NCBI GenBank assembly: GCA_938015805.1
Contig: CALLXF010000095.1
Span: forward strand, 1-59,132
From: an uncultured Saprospiraceae bacterium
Lineage (GTDB): Bacteria > Bacteroidota > Bacteroidia > Chitinophagales > Saprospiraceae
DNA length: 59,132 nt
Direction of reading: 5' to 3'
Positions 34,567 through 42,872 of this stretch are shown piece after piece (positions within the stretch are counted from its first letter, which is position 1; every line of letters starts with the position of its first letter). The notes under the pieces are model-generated. The model searched no databases. It had not been told where the DNA came from and saw only the letters and a list, made by a program, of their open reading frames with translations. The position numbers and the translations under genes are program-made.

Positions 34567-34875
34567 CTATTTATTTTTAAAAATGGCTAAAAATCCTACT
34601 CCTAGACCGATCAAAATGACTACTGGAGCTAGGACTGTTCTACGGAAAGAGTAAATCTCGTTTTCATTCCATTCTGTTGGTAACTGCTTCCCACCTGCCA
34701 TTAGAGCCATACCGATTAAGATAAGCACAAATGCAGCGATCATATACATGTAATTTTGCTTACCATAGAGCATATCTACAGAAGCCGTAGATCTAGATTT
34801 TCCTTTGGAAATGGTGGGCTGGAGCTTAGATTCCGTGCCGGTTACCACCACTGTTTTCCTACCTTTTTTTGCCAT
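34567..34875 (-). CDS. DUF3098 family small membrane protein
   Basis: 102 residues. A basic N-terminal tail of about 35 residues is followed by YGKQNYMYMIAAFVLILIGMALMAGG and a second helix VLAPVVILIGLGVGFLAIF. This two-helix pattern is DUF3098, which in Bacteroidota often lies between ftsX and uppP. Here ftsX is not adjacent. The function is unknown. It is the first gene of the DUF3098-uppP-truB operon. Confidence 0.88.
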   Translation of the reverse strand: MAKKGRKTVVVTGTESKLQPTISKGKSRSTASVDMLYGKQNYMYMIAAFVLILIGMALMAGGKQLPTEWNENEIYSFRRTVLAPVVILIGLGVGFLAIFKNK

Positions 34876-35006
34876 ATCACTGTGAATATATCTGTAAATA
34901 TAAATATATCTATATCAGATAAGTAACTTCTAAAGTTTTTCTCTGTGATCAAAACTGATGATACAACTAATTATTGCAGAAATACATCTAATAATAAACC
35001 GTCATT

Positions 35007-35513
35007 ATGAAAAGAAGGAAATTATTCAAGACTAACAATACGGGAGCAATGGCAGATGTCGCTTTTTTACTTCTCATATTCTTTATGGTCGTGACCACTT
35101 TTAATAAGGACTATAAACTCGCAATGACGCTCCCACGTCACACAGAAAATCTTGCGGCCGCTCCTATTTCTAAAGACCGCATTATATCCATTTCCCTAAA
35201 TGCAACTAACGAGCTTATGATAGAAAATAATATCACAGTTACTGATCCTACTAGTGATATTTTTATGGGCTTAAAGCCAATATTAAATCGTGACCAAAAA
35301 CCTGTTATCGTTATAAAAATGCACCCTGATACTGATTATCAGGCCTATATAGAAGTCTTAGCTCATATTAAACAAGCCAAAGAAACCTTACGTCTATATT
35401 TATCCCAGCACCTATTACAAAAGAAATATCGGGACCTCGATATTAATGATAAACAAGCGATCGAAAACAGACTCCAGATGACTATTAGCGAACAAGAAAT
35501 GAAAATATCATGA
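35007..35513 (+). CDS. ExbD/TolR family biopolymer transport protein (first of a pair)
   Basis: 168 residues. One membrane helix at about 17-33 carries the conserved Asp (GAMADVAFLLLIFFMV), needed for proton use in ExbD/TolR. A periplasmic domain follows, with a longer C-terminal tail than usual. It overlaps the next exbD-like gene by 4 bases (ATGA). No ExbB/TolQ or TonB gene is nearby, so its motor partner must be encoded elsewhere. Confidence 0.88.
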   Translation: MKRRKLFKTNNTGAMADVAFLLLIFFMVVTTFNKDYKLAMTLPRHTENLAAAPISKDRIISISLNATNELMIENNITVTDPTSDIFMGLKPILNRDQKPVIVIKMHPDTDYQAYIEVLAHIKQAKETLRLYLSQHLLQKKYRDLDINDKQAIENRLQMTISEQEMKIS

Positions 35514-35968
35514 TCTTACTTAAAACAAAGAAGAAAAAAGAGATGCCCAGTATAAATACTACTGCCTTACCAGACATCATCTTTATGCTACTATTTTTCT
35601 TTATGGTCACTACTGTAATGCGACAACCGGATAGCACAGAACAGCTAGTGCTTCCTATTACCATTACCTCCGAAAGTACAGAACGTAGCGATACTAAAGA
35701 GCTAGTTGTATCATTGTATAAAAATTCTGATCAGCAAGATGTAGTCCAGATTCAGAATAAAATCACTTCTGTGGATCAAGTCCAAAATTCGCTAAATCTT
35801 GCTATTACAAAAATGAAACAAAATCAAATATTCCCAAAAAAAGCTATTCTTAAAATAGATCAACATATAAAGATGTCTACGGTAAATAAACTAAAAACTG
35901 CTCTACAAAAAGCAGAGATATTAAAAGTGGAATATGTGCATCACGCTGGGAACAAAACAGTAGATTAA
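35510..35968 (+). CDS. ExbD/TolR family biopolymer transport protein (second of a pair)
   Basis: 152 residues. PSINTTALPDIIFMLLFFFMV gives the single helix with its Asp near residue 20. The periplasmic domain is short. Bacteroidota often carry two different ExbD-like genes in tandem after exbB; here only the ExbD pair is present. The two probably form a heteromeric unit. A hairpin overlaps the stop codon. Confidence 0.88.
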   Translation: MILLKTKKKKEMPSINTTALPDIIFMLLFFFMVTTVMRQPDSTEQLVLPITITSESTERSDTKELVVSLYKNSDQQDVVQIQNKITSVDQVQNSLNLAITKMKQNQIFPKKAILKIDQHIKMSTVNKLKTALQKAEILKVEYVHHAGNKTVD

Positions 35969-35979
35969 TTTTCTACTGT
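35957..35979 (-). terminator. hairpin terminator overlapping two convergent stop codons
   Basis: ACAGTAGA (35957-35964) pairs with TCTACTGT (35972-35979) around a 7-base loop. On the minus strand the stem is followed by TTTTGTT, so it best serves the beta-barrel gene. It overlaps the ends of both genes. Confidence 0.5.
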
Positions 35980-36617
35980 CTTAGGATAGCAGAAAACTGA
36001 AAGTAGCTGCTTGTATAATTTAGAGAACCTATCGTTTCTCCATCACCATCAGTTCCAGAAAATTCAAGTAATGATTTTAGATTATAATTATATTTTATTC
36101 CTATATCTACCAAATTAGAAACAACATAACTAATTCCTCCATGAACCGAAGGGATCCATCTATTATCAATATTATCTGTAAGTAAATCGGAATCACCATC
36201 TCGTCCAGCAGTAACTCCTGCTAAATATTCTATACCAACACCCCCATGCATGTAAAACTGATCTACTAACCTTGCATGTAAAGAAATCGGAATCACCACG
36301 CTTACATTTGTAAGATTGCCATCAATTCCTTTAATACCTGTTCCGACAAAAGCGATCTCTGGCCTAAGTGTTGATTTTAATCTATCGGAAAATGTTCTTT
36401 CTGCCGAACAAAGAAGAGAAAATCCAATAATTGGGTCAAATTCTTGAAGACTAGGACTCGACTCCCCTTTATAAGTGAAAGTACTATGATATTTAGAATA
36501 ATTGATCCCCATACCGATCCCATACTTCATTTTCTTAGGGGCCACTTCTTGAGAAAATAACGAGAAACTAAACAATAAAAAACCTAGGCCAGCTATGGCT
36601 ACTTTAAATACATTCAT
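35973..36617 (-). CDS. outer membrane beta-barrel protein
   Basis: 214 residues. A signal peptide ends LFSFSLFSQ (about residue 23). Alternating strands such as MKYGIGMGINYSKYHSTF, FYMHGGVGIEYLAG and VDIGIKYNYNL fit the small PorT/OmpX-like beta-barrel class of Bacteroidota. The chain ends in a strand with a terminal aromatic pattern, SSYFQFSAILRQ. The function is unknown. It is convergent with the ExbD pair. Confidence 0.83.
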   Translation of the reverse strand: MNVFKVAIAGLGFLLFSFSLFSQEVAPKKMKYGIGMGINYSKYHSTFTYKGESSPSLQEFDPIIGFSLLCSAERTFSDRLKSTLRPEIAFVGTGIKGIDGNLTNVSVVIPISLHARLVDQFYMHGGVGIEYLAGVTAGRDGDSDLLTDNIDNRWIPSVHGGISYVVSNLVDIGIKYNYNLKSLLEFSGTDGDGETIGSLNYTSSYFQFSAILRQ

Positions 36618-36793
36618 TAGGATAAAAATTTTGTGAAGTAGAATTTCTCTATGCGGATTTTCCAGTTGTTATGTGTGATGTCTATTTAACTTATCCTTAA
36701 GGATTTAATTGCTCATGCAATTAAAATAATTATTCAACCAAGCTCAATATCCTTCTCTTCAATTTACCCACCACTTTTATCCCAACATTAATA

Positions 36794-36801
36794 TATTTTT
36801 G
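36794..36801 (+). promoter_or_regulatory. -7 box TATTTTTG for the four-gene GDPD/YheT operon
   Basis: TATTTTTG (TAnnTTTG) lies 17 bases upstream of the ATG at 36819. The region is AT-rich. No -33 element was found. Confidence 0.4.
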
Positions 36802-36818
36802 TAAAACATAAAATTATC

Positions 36819-37388
36819 ATGTTTAAACAACTCATCATATTATCATTATTTTTAGGGATAGCCATTTCTCTTAATGCCCAAACCACATTGCAAAATCCCT
36901 CCTTGGAAGATACCCCATCTGATGCCATGATACCTTTTGGGTGGTTTATGTGTGCAGATGGAACTACTCCTGATATTCTGCCAGGATTCTGGGGTGTCTA
37001 TAACTCGCCTAGTGATGGTAATACTTTTATGGGGCTTATAACTAGACCTGATGGCTCTTTTGAGAGTGTAGGTCAGAGGCTAACTCCAGCAATGGTAGCT
37101 AAAGAATGTTATCAAATATCTTTAGACCTGGCTCACTCTAAGACATATGCGGCATATAATAAACCCATACAAATCCGTATATGGCTCGGAAATAAAAAAT
37201 GTAGCAAACAACAACTTATATACGAATCAGAGATAGTAAAAAACAATGACTGGAAAAAACATCTGATAGATTTTACACCTGATGATAATTATAAATACAT
37301 CATTTTAGAAGCGTATACCAAAGACATAAAAAAAGGTAATATCTTGATCGATAATATATCAGCAATTTACAAGTGTGACCGAGTATAA
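36819..37388 (+). CDS. exported protein with jelly-roll-like (carbohydrate-binding-like) fold
   Basis: 189 residues. A signal peptide ends ISLNAQ (residue 20). NPSLEDTPSDAMIPFGWFMC resembles the NPSFEDxP opening seen in N-terminal modules of Bacteroidota surface and OmpA-fusion proteins. GNTFMGLITRPDGSFESVGQ and ILIDNISAIYKC fit a galactose-binding-like beta sandwich. No catalytic residues or T9SS tail are visible. It overlaps the GDPD lipoprotein gene by 14 bases, so the two are translated together. Confidence 0.72.
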   Translation: MFKQLIILSLFLGIAISLNAQTTLQNPSLEDTPSDAMIPFGWFMCADGTTPDILPGFWGVYNSPSDGNTFMGLITRPDGSFESVGQRLTPAMVAKECYQISLDLAHSKTYAAYNKPIQIRIWLGNKKCSKQQLIYESEIVKNNDWKKHLIDFTPDDNYKYIILEAYTKDIKKGNILIDNISAIYKCDRV

Positions 37389-38286
37389 AGCTTTTAGTTT
37401 TTTATGCGTCCTTATCATAATAACACTAACCGCCTGTAGTAATAATATGAATACTGTTCTGGAAATACACGGCCACAGAGGTTGTAGAGGGCACTATCCG
37501 GAAAATACTATTAACGGATTTTTAAAAGCTATTGAGCTAGGTGCGGAGGTCATAGAAATGGATGTCGTAATTTCTAAAGATGATATCGTTATCGTTTCTC
37601 ATGAGGCATATATGAATCATGAAATAGCCTTAGATCCTAATGGCAACCAAATAACAAAAGAACAAGAGCTGGCCCATAATTTATATCAAATGACTTACGC
37701 TCAGATCAGAAACTATGATGTAGGGTCCATGTCCCATCCTCGCTATCCAGAACAGCAACAATTCAAGGAATACAAGCCTTCACTAGTAGCAGTCATCAAC
37801 ACCATTGAAACCTTTCACCCCGGAAAAATAAAATATAACATAGAAATAAAACGAAAACCTAAACATGATCAGGTTTACCATCCTCACTATGAGCATTTTA
37901 CAGATTTAGTTGCTAATGTATTAATTGATCATAAACTTTTGGACAGAGCAAATTTACAATCGTTTGATATCCCAGTTTTACAATATTTAAAAAAAACATA
38001 TCCTGAAATAAAAGTAGCTTTACTCATAGAAGGAATTTCATCAATCAGAAAAAACATCAAGAAACTAGGATATAAGCCAGAAATATACAGCCCTCATTAT
38101 AGACTATTAAATAAAGAGATATTAGACTATTGCAATACTTATCAGATCCAACTCATTCCATGGACTGTAAATAATTATCGGGATATAAGAAGGTGTATAA
38201 AAATGGGAGTCGACGGAATTATCTCTGACTATCCTGACCGTGTAGCAAAAGTATGGAAAGATCTAAATCATAAAAATGCCCGTTAA
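37375..38286 (+). CDS. glycerophosphodiester phosphodiesterase family lipoprotein
   Basis: 303 residues from GTG at 37375. The lipoprotein signal ends ITLTAC. EIHGHRGCRGHYPENT and GAEVIEMDVVISKDDIVIVSHE give the paired His, Arg, Glu and Asp residues of the GDPD active site. YNIEIKRKP and GVDGIISDYPD complete the barrel. It hydrolyses glycerophosphodiesters to glycerol-3-phosphate and an alcohol, probably at the membrane surface. It overlaps both neighbours, by 14 and 11 bases. Confidence 0.9.
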   Translation: MTEYKAFSFLCVLIIITLTACSNNMNTVLEIHGHRGCRGHYPENTINGFLKAIELGAEVIEMDVVISKDDIVIVSHEAYMNHEIALDPNGNQITKEQELAHNLYQMTYAQIRNYDVGSMSHPRYPEQQQFKEYKPSLVAVINTIETFHPGKIKYNIEIKRKPKHDQVYHPHYEHFTDLVANVLIDHKLLDRANLQSFDIPVLQYLKKTYPEIKVALLIEGISSIRKNIKKLGYKPEIYSPHYRLLNKEILDYCNTYQIQLIPWTVNNYRDIRRCIKMGVDGIISDYPDRVAKVWKDLNHKNAR

Positions 38287-39241
38287 AAAAAGCTCTACTT
38301 ACAAAGCCGGTGGACTATTTAGAAATGGACATTTTAATTCCATGTACACTTATCTTTCTAGAAAGGTTACTCCAGTGCCATTCACCAGAGAAAGAGTTAC
38401 TACTCCTGATGATGATTTTATAGATGTGGATTTATATGTTCAACATTCGCGTAAAGCGATATTCCTTTTTCATGGCTTAGAAGGAAGCACTTCCTCTCAA
38501 TATATCCAAGGTACCAGTCATACTTTTTACGATCATGGATACGATGTAATTGCGATGAACTACAGAGGCTGTAGTGGAGAAGACAACCATCATTTAAGAT
38601 CTTATCACAGCGGTAATACGCCCGACGTAAACCTGATAATAAATAAGTACATAGGTAATTATGACGAAGTGGCGTTAGTAGGATTTTCGTTAGGAGGTAA
38701 TAAAATATTAAAGTATTCTAGCGATGGCATTTACGACATATCTCTTAAAGTAAAGGCCGTATGTGCCGTATCAGCTCCGGTCGATTTACACGCTTGTAGT
38801 CTCAAAATATGTACATGGCAAAACTATTTTTACCAACGTAAATTTCTTTCTACCTTATTGGCGAAAGCCAAAACAAAGGCACAAAAGTTCCCTAATGACA
38901 TAGACCTAGCCATTTTCGATAAGATCAAAAACCTCTATGATTTTGACGAATATTTTACGGCTCCTGTTCATGGATTTAAAAATGCCGCCGATTATTATGC
39001 CAGATGTAACAGCCTACAATTTTTAAAAAACATCACTATTCCCACCCTCTTGCTAAATGCACAAGATGATCCTTTTTTATCAAAATCTTGTTTTCCTTAT
39101 AACATAGCTGACCAGAATCCGTCATTCTTTTTAGAAGCTCCAAAATATGGAGGCCATTGTGGCTTTTATACAAAAGGAAAGTCCTATTATTGGGACGAAT
39201 TAGAGATATTAAGCTTTGTCGAAAATTACATTAATGAATAA
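38276..39241 (+). CDS. alpha/beta hydrolase, YheT family
   Basis: 321 residues. FLFHGLEGSTSSQYIQG, VIAMNYRGCSGED, ALVGFSLGGNKILKY (nucleophile Ser) and a distal Asp in NAQDDPFL with the His in GGHCGFY are the catalytic set of YheT/ABHD1-3-like hydrolases. In animals related proteins act on phospholipids; bacterial substrates are unproven. No signal peptide is seen, so it is cytosolic. The start at ATG 38276 overlaps the GDPD gene by 11 bases. Confidence 0.9.
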   Translation: MPVKKSSTYKAGGLFRNGHFNSMYTYLSRKVTPVPFTRERVTTPDDDFIDVDLYVQHSRKAIFLFHGLEGSTSSQYIQGTSHTFYDHGYDVIAMNYRGCSGEDNHHLRSYHSGNTPDVNLIINKYIGNYDEVALVGFSLGGNKILKYSSDGIYDISLKVKAVCAVSAPVDLHACSLKICTWQNYFYQRKFLSTLLAKAKTKAQKFPNDIDLAIFDKIKNLYDFDEYFTAPVHGFKNAADYYARCNSLQFLKNITIPTLLLNAQDDPFLSKSCFPYNIADQNPSFFLEAPKYGGHCGFYTKGKSYYWDELEILSFVENYINE

Positions 39242-39893
39242 AATTGCAGTTCTTTTAATTACCAGTTTATACGTTTGTTTAGCCTGTAAATCAGATGATA
39301 TTGGTAAAATTGTACGTTCAGAAAAAACAACCATTTTCTCAGTAGAAGGGACCACTCAGTACCAGGTGGATACGATACAGTACGCTGAGATAGAACATTT
39401 TGCGGCAAATGATGTCCTTGTTGAGCATCACTTTTTATTCCCTAACGGAGACCTCAAAGCAAAGCAAGTTTATGAATTTCTAGATCATAAAACTAACGCT
39501 TCAGGATCTAAATATTACGACTATGATGGCACTCTATTGAGCTATTATCGATATGATTATGAAAACGGTAAAATGTCTGCCTTTCTTGCTTATGATGCTT
39601 CTAACAACGAACTTTTACGAATAGAGCATTTTAAATATAACGATAAAGGTCTCCGAACGGTAAAAGAAATCAGAGATGCAAATAATACACTCTCTCGTGC
39701 TTTTTCTTTTACCTACGATGATGAGGATAATATGAGTTCGCTCACAGTCTCCGATAACAAAGGAAAAATTCTTTTTAGAGAAGATTACAAAGTAATAGGT
39801 AAAAATAAGATTACAGGTAAATGGACAGAACTATGGGGCTTTATCGGTAAGATACCTAACAGTTGTAAAGTACGAGAATTTATAGACGCTTAA
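39234..39893 (+). CDS. hypothetical lipoprotein with repeated YxYDxxGxL-type strands
   Basis: 219 residues from ATG 39234, chosen because the lipoprotein signal VLLITSLYVCLAC follows directly. The body has strand repeats such as KYYDYDGTLLSYYRYDYENGK, FKYNDKGLRTVKEI and FTYDDEDNMSSLTV, similar in style to YD/RHS-like or MORN-like antiparallel repeats. The function is unknown. It overlaps the YheT gene by 8 bases and ends the four-gene operon. Confidence 0.73.
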   Translation: MNKIAVLLITSLYVCLACKSDDIGKIVRSEKTTIFSVEGTTQYQVDTIQYAEIEHFAANDVLVEHHFLFPNGDLKAKQVYEFLDHKTNASGSKYYDYDGTLLSYYRYDYENGKMSAFLAYDASNNELLRIEHFKYNDKGLRTVKEIRDANNTLSRAFSFTYDDEDNMSSLTVSDNKGKILFREDYKVIGKNKITGKWTELWGFIGKIPNSCKVREFIDA

Positions 39894-39928
39894 TCTCCTC
39901 ATTTAATACCATTTAAGTCTGAGAGTTG

Positions 39929-39936
39929 TACCTTTG
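39929..39936 (+). promoter_or_regulatory. -7 box TACCTTTG for leuS
   Basis: TACCTTTG fits TAnnTTTG and lies 35 bases before the leuS ATG at 39972. Similar TACnTTTGC boxes precede pyrE and the helicase. Confidence 0.55.
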
Positions 39937-39971
39937 CCGCCTTGTAAATAAGTAATATAAAGCGGTCAGAC

Positions 39972-42833
39972 ATGCAGTATAATCCATCACAGATAGAGGA
40001 AAAATGGAAAAATTTTTGGAAGGAAAATGATACTTATAAAGTCAGTAATGATTCTGACAAACCTAAGTATTACGTACTCGATATGTTCCCTTATCCATCC
40101 GGAGCGGGTTTACATGTAGGTCATCCCCTCGGATATATTGCGTCGGATATATACGCCCGTTATAAAACGCTTAAAGGTTTTAATGTACTTCATCCGATGG
40201 GTTTTGATGCCTTTGGGTTGCCTGCTGAGCAGTACGCTGTGCAGACTGGTGTGCATCCTGCTGTATCGACGGACCAAAACATCAAGGTCTATAAATCTCA
40301 GCTCGCAAATCTTGGTTTTAATTACGATTGGTCTAGACAAGTAAAAACATGCGAACCAAAATATTACAAATGGACCCAGTGGATCTTCCTAGAAATATTT
40401 AAGCATTACTATAATACCGCTGAGCAAAAAGCAAAACCGATAACAGAATTAATAACTCAGTTTGAACAAAATGGAAATGCTGATATAAATGCACATCATA
40501 CCTGTGATATCATTTTTACGGCTGATGAGTGGAAGGATATGACGCCTAAACAAAAGGATGAAGTCCTTATGAATTATCGTCTTGCATTTAGAAAAGAGGG
40601 CTACGTAAACTGGTGTGAGGAATTAAATACTGTTCTCGCAAATGATGAGGTAAAAGATGGGTTTTCAGAGAGAGGAGGTCATCCTGTAGAGAAACGAGTT
40701 CTGATGCAATGGTGTTTAAGGATTACGGCTTATGCCAATAGATTGCTTTCCGACATGCAAAACCTAGAATGGAGTGATGCTCTTAAAGCGATGCAAAAAA
40801 ACTGGATCGGTAAGTCTACAGGAGCTCAGATATTTTTTAATATAAAAGGAAGCACAGAAAAAATAGAAGTGTTTACTACACGTCCTGATACGATTTTTGG
40901 GGCAACTTATATGGTTCTTGCACCTGAGCACGATCTAGTTGCAAGCCTTACCTCTGAAGATCAAAAAGAAGAAGTAGCAGCGTATTTAAACTATGTAAAC
41001 AGTCGCTCGGAAAGAGAGCGAATGTCTGATGTAAAAACCGTAACTGGAGCATTTATCGGAGCTTATGCAATACACCCTTTTACTAATGAGCCTATGCCAA
41101 TATACATAGGAGAGTATGTGCTTAAAGATTATGGCACAGGTGCAATAATGGCTGTTCCTAGCGATGATGAAAGAGACCATCGTTTTGCAGAAAAATTTGG
41201 GCTACCGATCATAGAAGTAGTCGATCAGTCTAATCATCCAAAAGCAGAAAGAGGAGATAAAATCGGTACAATGATCAATTCCGATTTCCTTAACGGAATG
41301 AAAGTAAAAGATGCCATCAAAGCTGCAAGTAATAAAATCCACGAAAAAGGAATCGGAAAAAGACAAGTAAACTTTAGACTTAGAGATGCTAATTTTTCTC
41401 GTCAACGATACTGGGGAGAACCCTTCCCTATTAAATATGATAAAGACCAAGTGGCTATTCCGAGGACACTAGAAGAGCTTCCATTGACTTTACCAGAGAT
41501 AGACGACTATAAATCAGCAAGCGGAGGTAAGTCTCCATTATTTAATGCAAAGGACTGGGTAAACGAAGGAAATTATACTAAAGAAACAGATACGATGCCG
41601 GGTTATGCCGGATCCAGTTGGTATTTTCTTAGATACATGGACGCTAATAATGATCAAGAATTTGTATCACAACATGCTGTAAATTATTGGCAAGATGTGG
41701 ATCTCTACATCGGAGGTACAGAGCATGCCGTGGGGCACTTAATGTATTCTCGATTCTGGCATAAATTCCTATATGATAAAGGTCTCGTTCCTACTAACGA
41801 ACCGTTTAAAAAACTCGTAAACCAAGGTATGATCCAGGGAGTGATCGAGTTTATTTATCTACTAAAAGAGAAGCAAGACGGATACAGTAAGTTTATGTGT
41901 GCCGGTCTCATAGATAAAAATAATTTGCAAGAAGATGTTGTAAAAATACCGGTCCACATCGACTTTATAAATGAATATGGAAGTCCTAATTCGTTTCTAA
42001 ACATAGATAGTATAAAGAAGTTTATGGACTGGAGGCCGGAATATAAAGATGCGATTTTTGAGTGTACTAAAGGAGTCTACCATAAAGGTAATTTTACGCC
42101 TTTCGGCGAATATATAGACACTCATTTAGTATCAGTTTCTGAGGTAGGAAAAATGTCAAAACGATATTTTAATGTTGTAAATCCTGATGATGTGGTCGCT
42201 AAATATGGAGCGGACTGTTTTAGAATGTATGAAATGTTCCTAGGCCCAATAGAGCAATCTAAACCTTGGGATACTAAGGGCATAGACGGCGTATCAAAGT
42301 TCTTAAGAAAACTATGGAGTCTATTTTATACAGAGGAAGGAAGCTGGTTGCCTAATGATACTGCAGCTACTAAAGAGAACCTAAAAACCCTTCATGCAAC
42401 TATTAAAAAAGTAACACGCGATATAGAACAGCTTAGTCTTAACACATCTGTAAGTGCTTTTATGGTTTGTGTAAACGAATTTAAAAAGCAAGGCTGTACA
42501 AATAAGGATGTCTTATCCCAACTGTTACAGATACTTGCCCCGTTTGCACCATTTACTACGGAGGAGCTTTGGGGAAAATTAGGAAATACTAATTCGATTC
42601 ATCATAGTGATTTTCCAGTCTTCGATGAGAAGCATCTCATAGAAGATGAACTAATATTACCCTTATCCATAAATGGAAAAAAACGAGGTGACTTAACGAT
42701 TCCTAACGGTATGTCCAAAGAGGAAATAGAGGCAATGGCCAGAGGTCATGAAATAACCCAAAAATGGCTAGAGGGAAAAGATATCAAAAAAATCATCGTT
42801 GTTCCGGGTCGCATGGTCAATGTAGTGATGTAG
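39972..42833 (+). CDS. leuS: leucine--tRNA ligase
   Basis: 953 residues. The HIGH-type motif is HVGH at 48-51 in SGAGLHVGHPLGY. The CP1 editing domain is marked by TTRPDTIFGATYMVL and the DYGTGAIMAVPSDDERD block. The KMSKS-type motif is KMSKR at 727-731. The leucine-specific insertion (about 620-720) precedes it, as in bacterial LeuRS. The anticodon-binding and C-terminal domains are complete. The length is at the long end of bacterial LeuRS, in keeping with Bacteroidota. The gene appears to be monocistronic. Confidence 0.97.
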   Translation: MQYNPSQIEEKWKNFWKENDTYKVSNDSDKPKYYVLDMFPYPSGAGLHVGHPLGYIASDIYARYKTLKGFNVLHPMGFDAFGLPAEQYAVQTGVHPAVSTDQNIKVYKSQLANLGFNYDWSRQVKTCEPKYYKWTQWIFLEIFKHYYNTAEQKAKPITELITQFEQNGNADINAHHTCDIIFTADEWKDMTPKQKDEVLMNYRLAFRKEGYVNWCEELNTVLANDEVKDGFSERGGHPVEKRVLMQWCLRITAYANRLLSDMQNLEWSDALKAMQKNWIGKSTGAQIFFNIKGSTEKIEVFTTRPDTIFGATYMVLAPEHDLVASLTSEDQKEEVAAYLNYVNSRSERERMSDVKTVTGAFIGAYAIHPFTNEPMPIYIGEYVLKDYGTGAIMAVPSDDERDHRFAEKFGLPIIEVVDQSNHPKAERGDKIGTMINSDFLNGMKVKDAIKAASNKIHEKGIGKRQVNFRLRDANFSRQRYWGEPFPIKYDKDQVAIPRTLEELPLTLPEIDDYKSASGGKSPLFNAKDWVNEGNYTKETDTMPGYAGSSWYFLRYMDANNDQEFVSQHAVNYWQDVDLYIGGTEHAVGHLMYSRFWHKFLYDKGLVPTNEPFKKLVNQGMIQGVIEFIYLLKEKQDGYSKFMCAGLIDKNNLQEDVVKIPVHIDFINEYGSPNSFLNIDSIKKFMDWRPEYKDAIFECTKGVYHKGNFTPFGEYIDTHLVSVSEVGKMSKRYFNVVNPDDVVAKYGADCFRMYEMFLGPIEQSKPWDTKGIDGVSKFLRKLWSLFYTEEGSWLPNDTAATKENLKTLHATIKKVTRDIEQLSLNTSVSAFMVCVNEFKKQGCTNKDVLSQLLQILAPFAPFTTEELWGKLGNTNSIHHSDFPVFDEKHLIEDELILPLSINGKKRGDLTIPNGMSKEEIEAMARGHEITQKWLEGKDIKKIIVVPGRMVNVVM

Positions 42834-42872
42834 CCGGTTGAGTGAAGTGCCGATTATCATTGAATTCAATTA

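Noticed and set aside
42858-42870. ATTGAATTCAAT palindrome after leuS as a terminator
   Set aside because: Short, AT-rich, without loop or U tract; no terminator call is justified.
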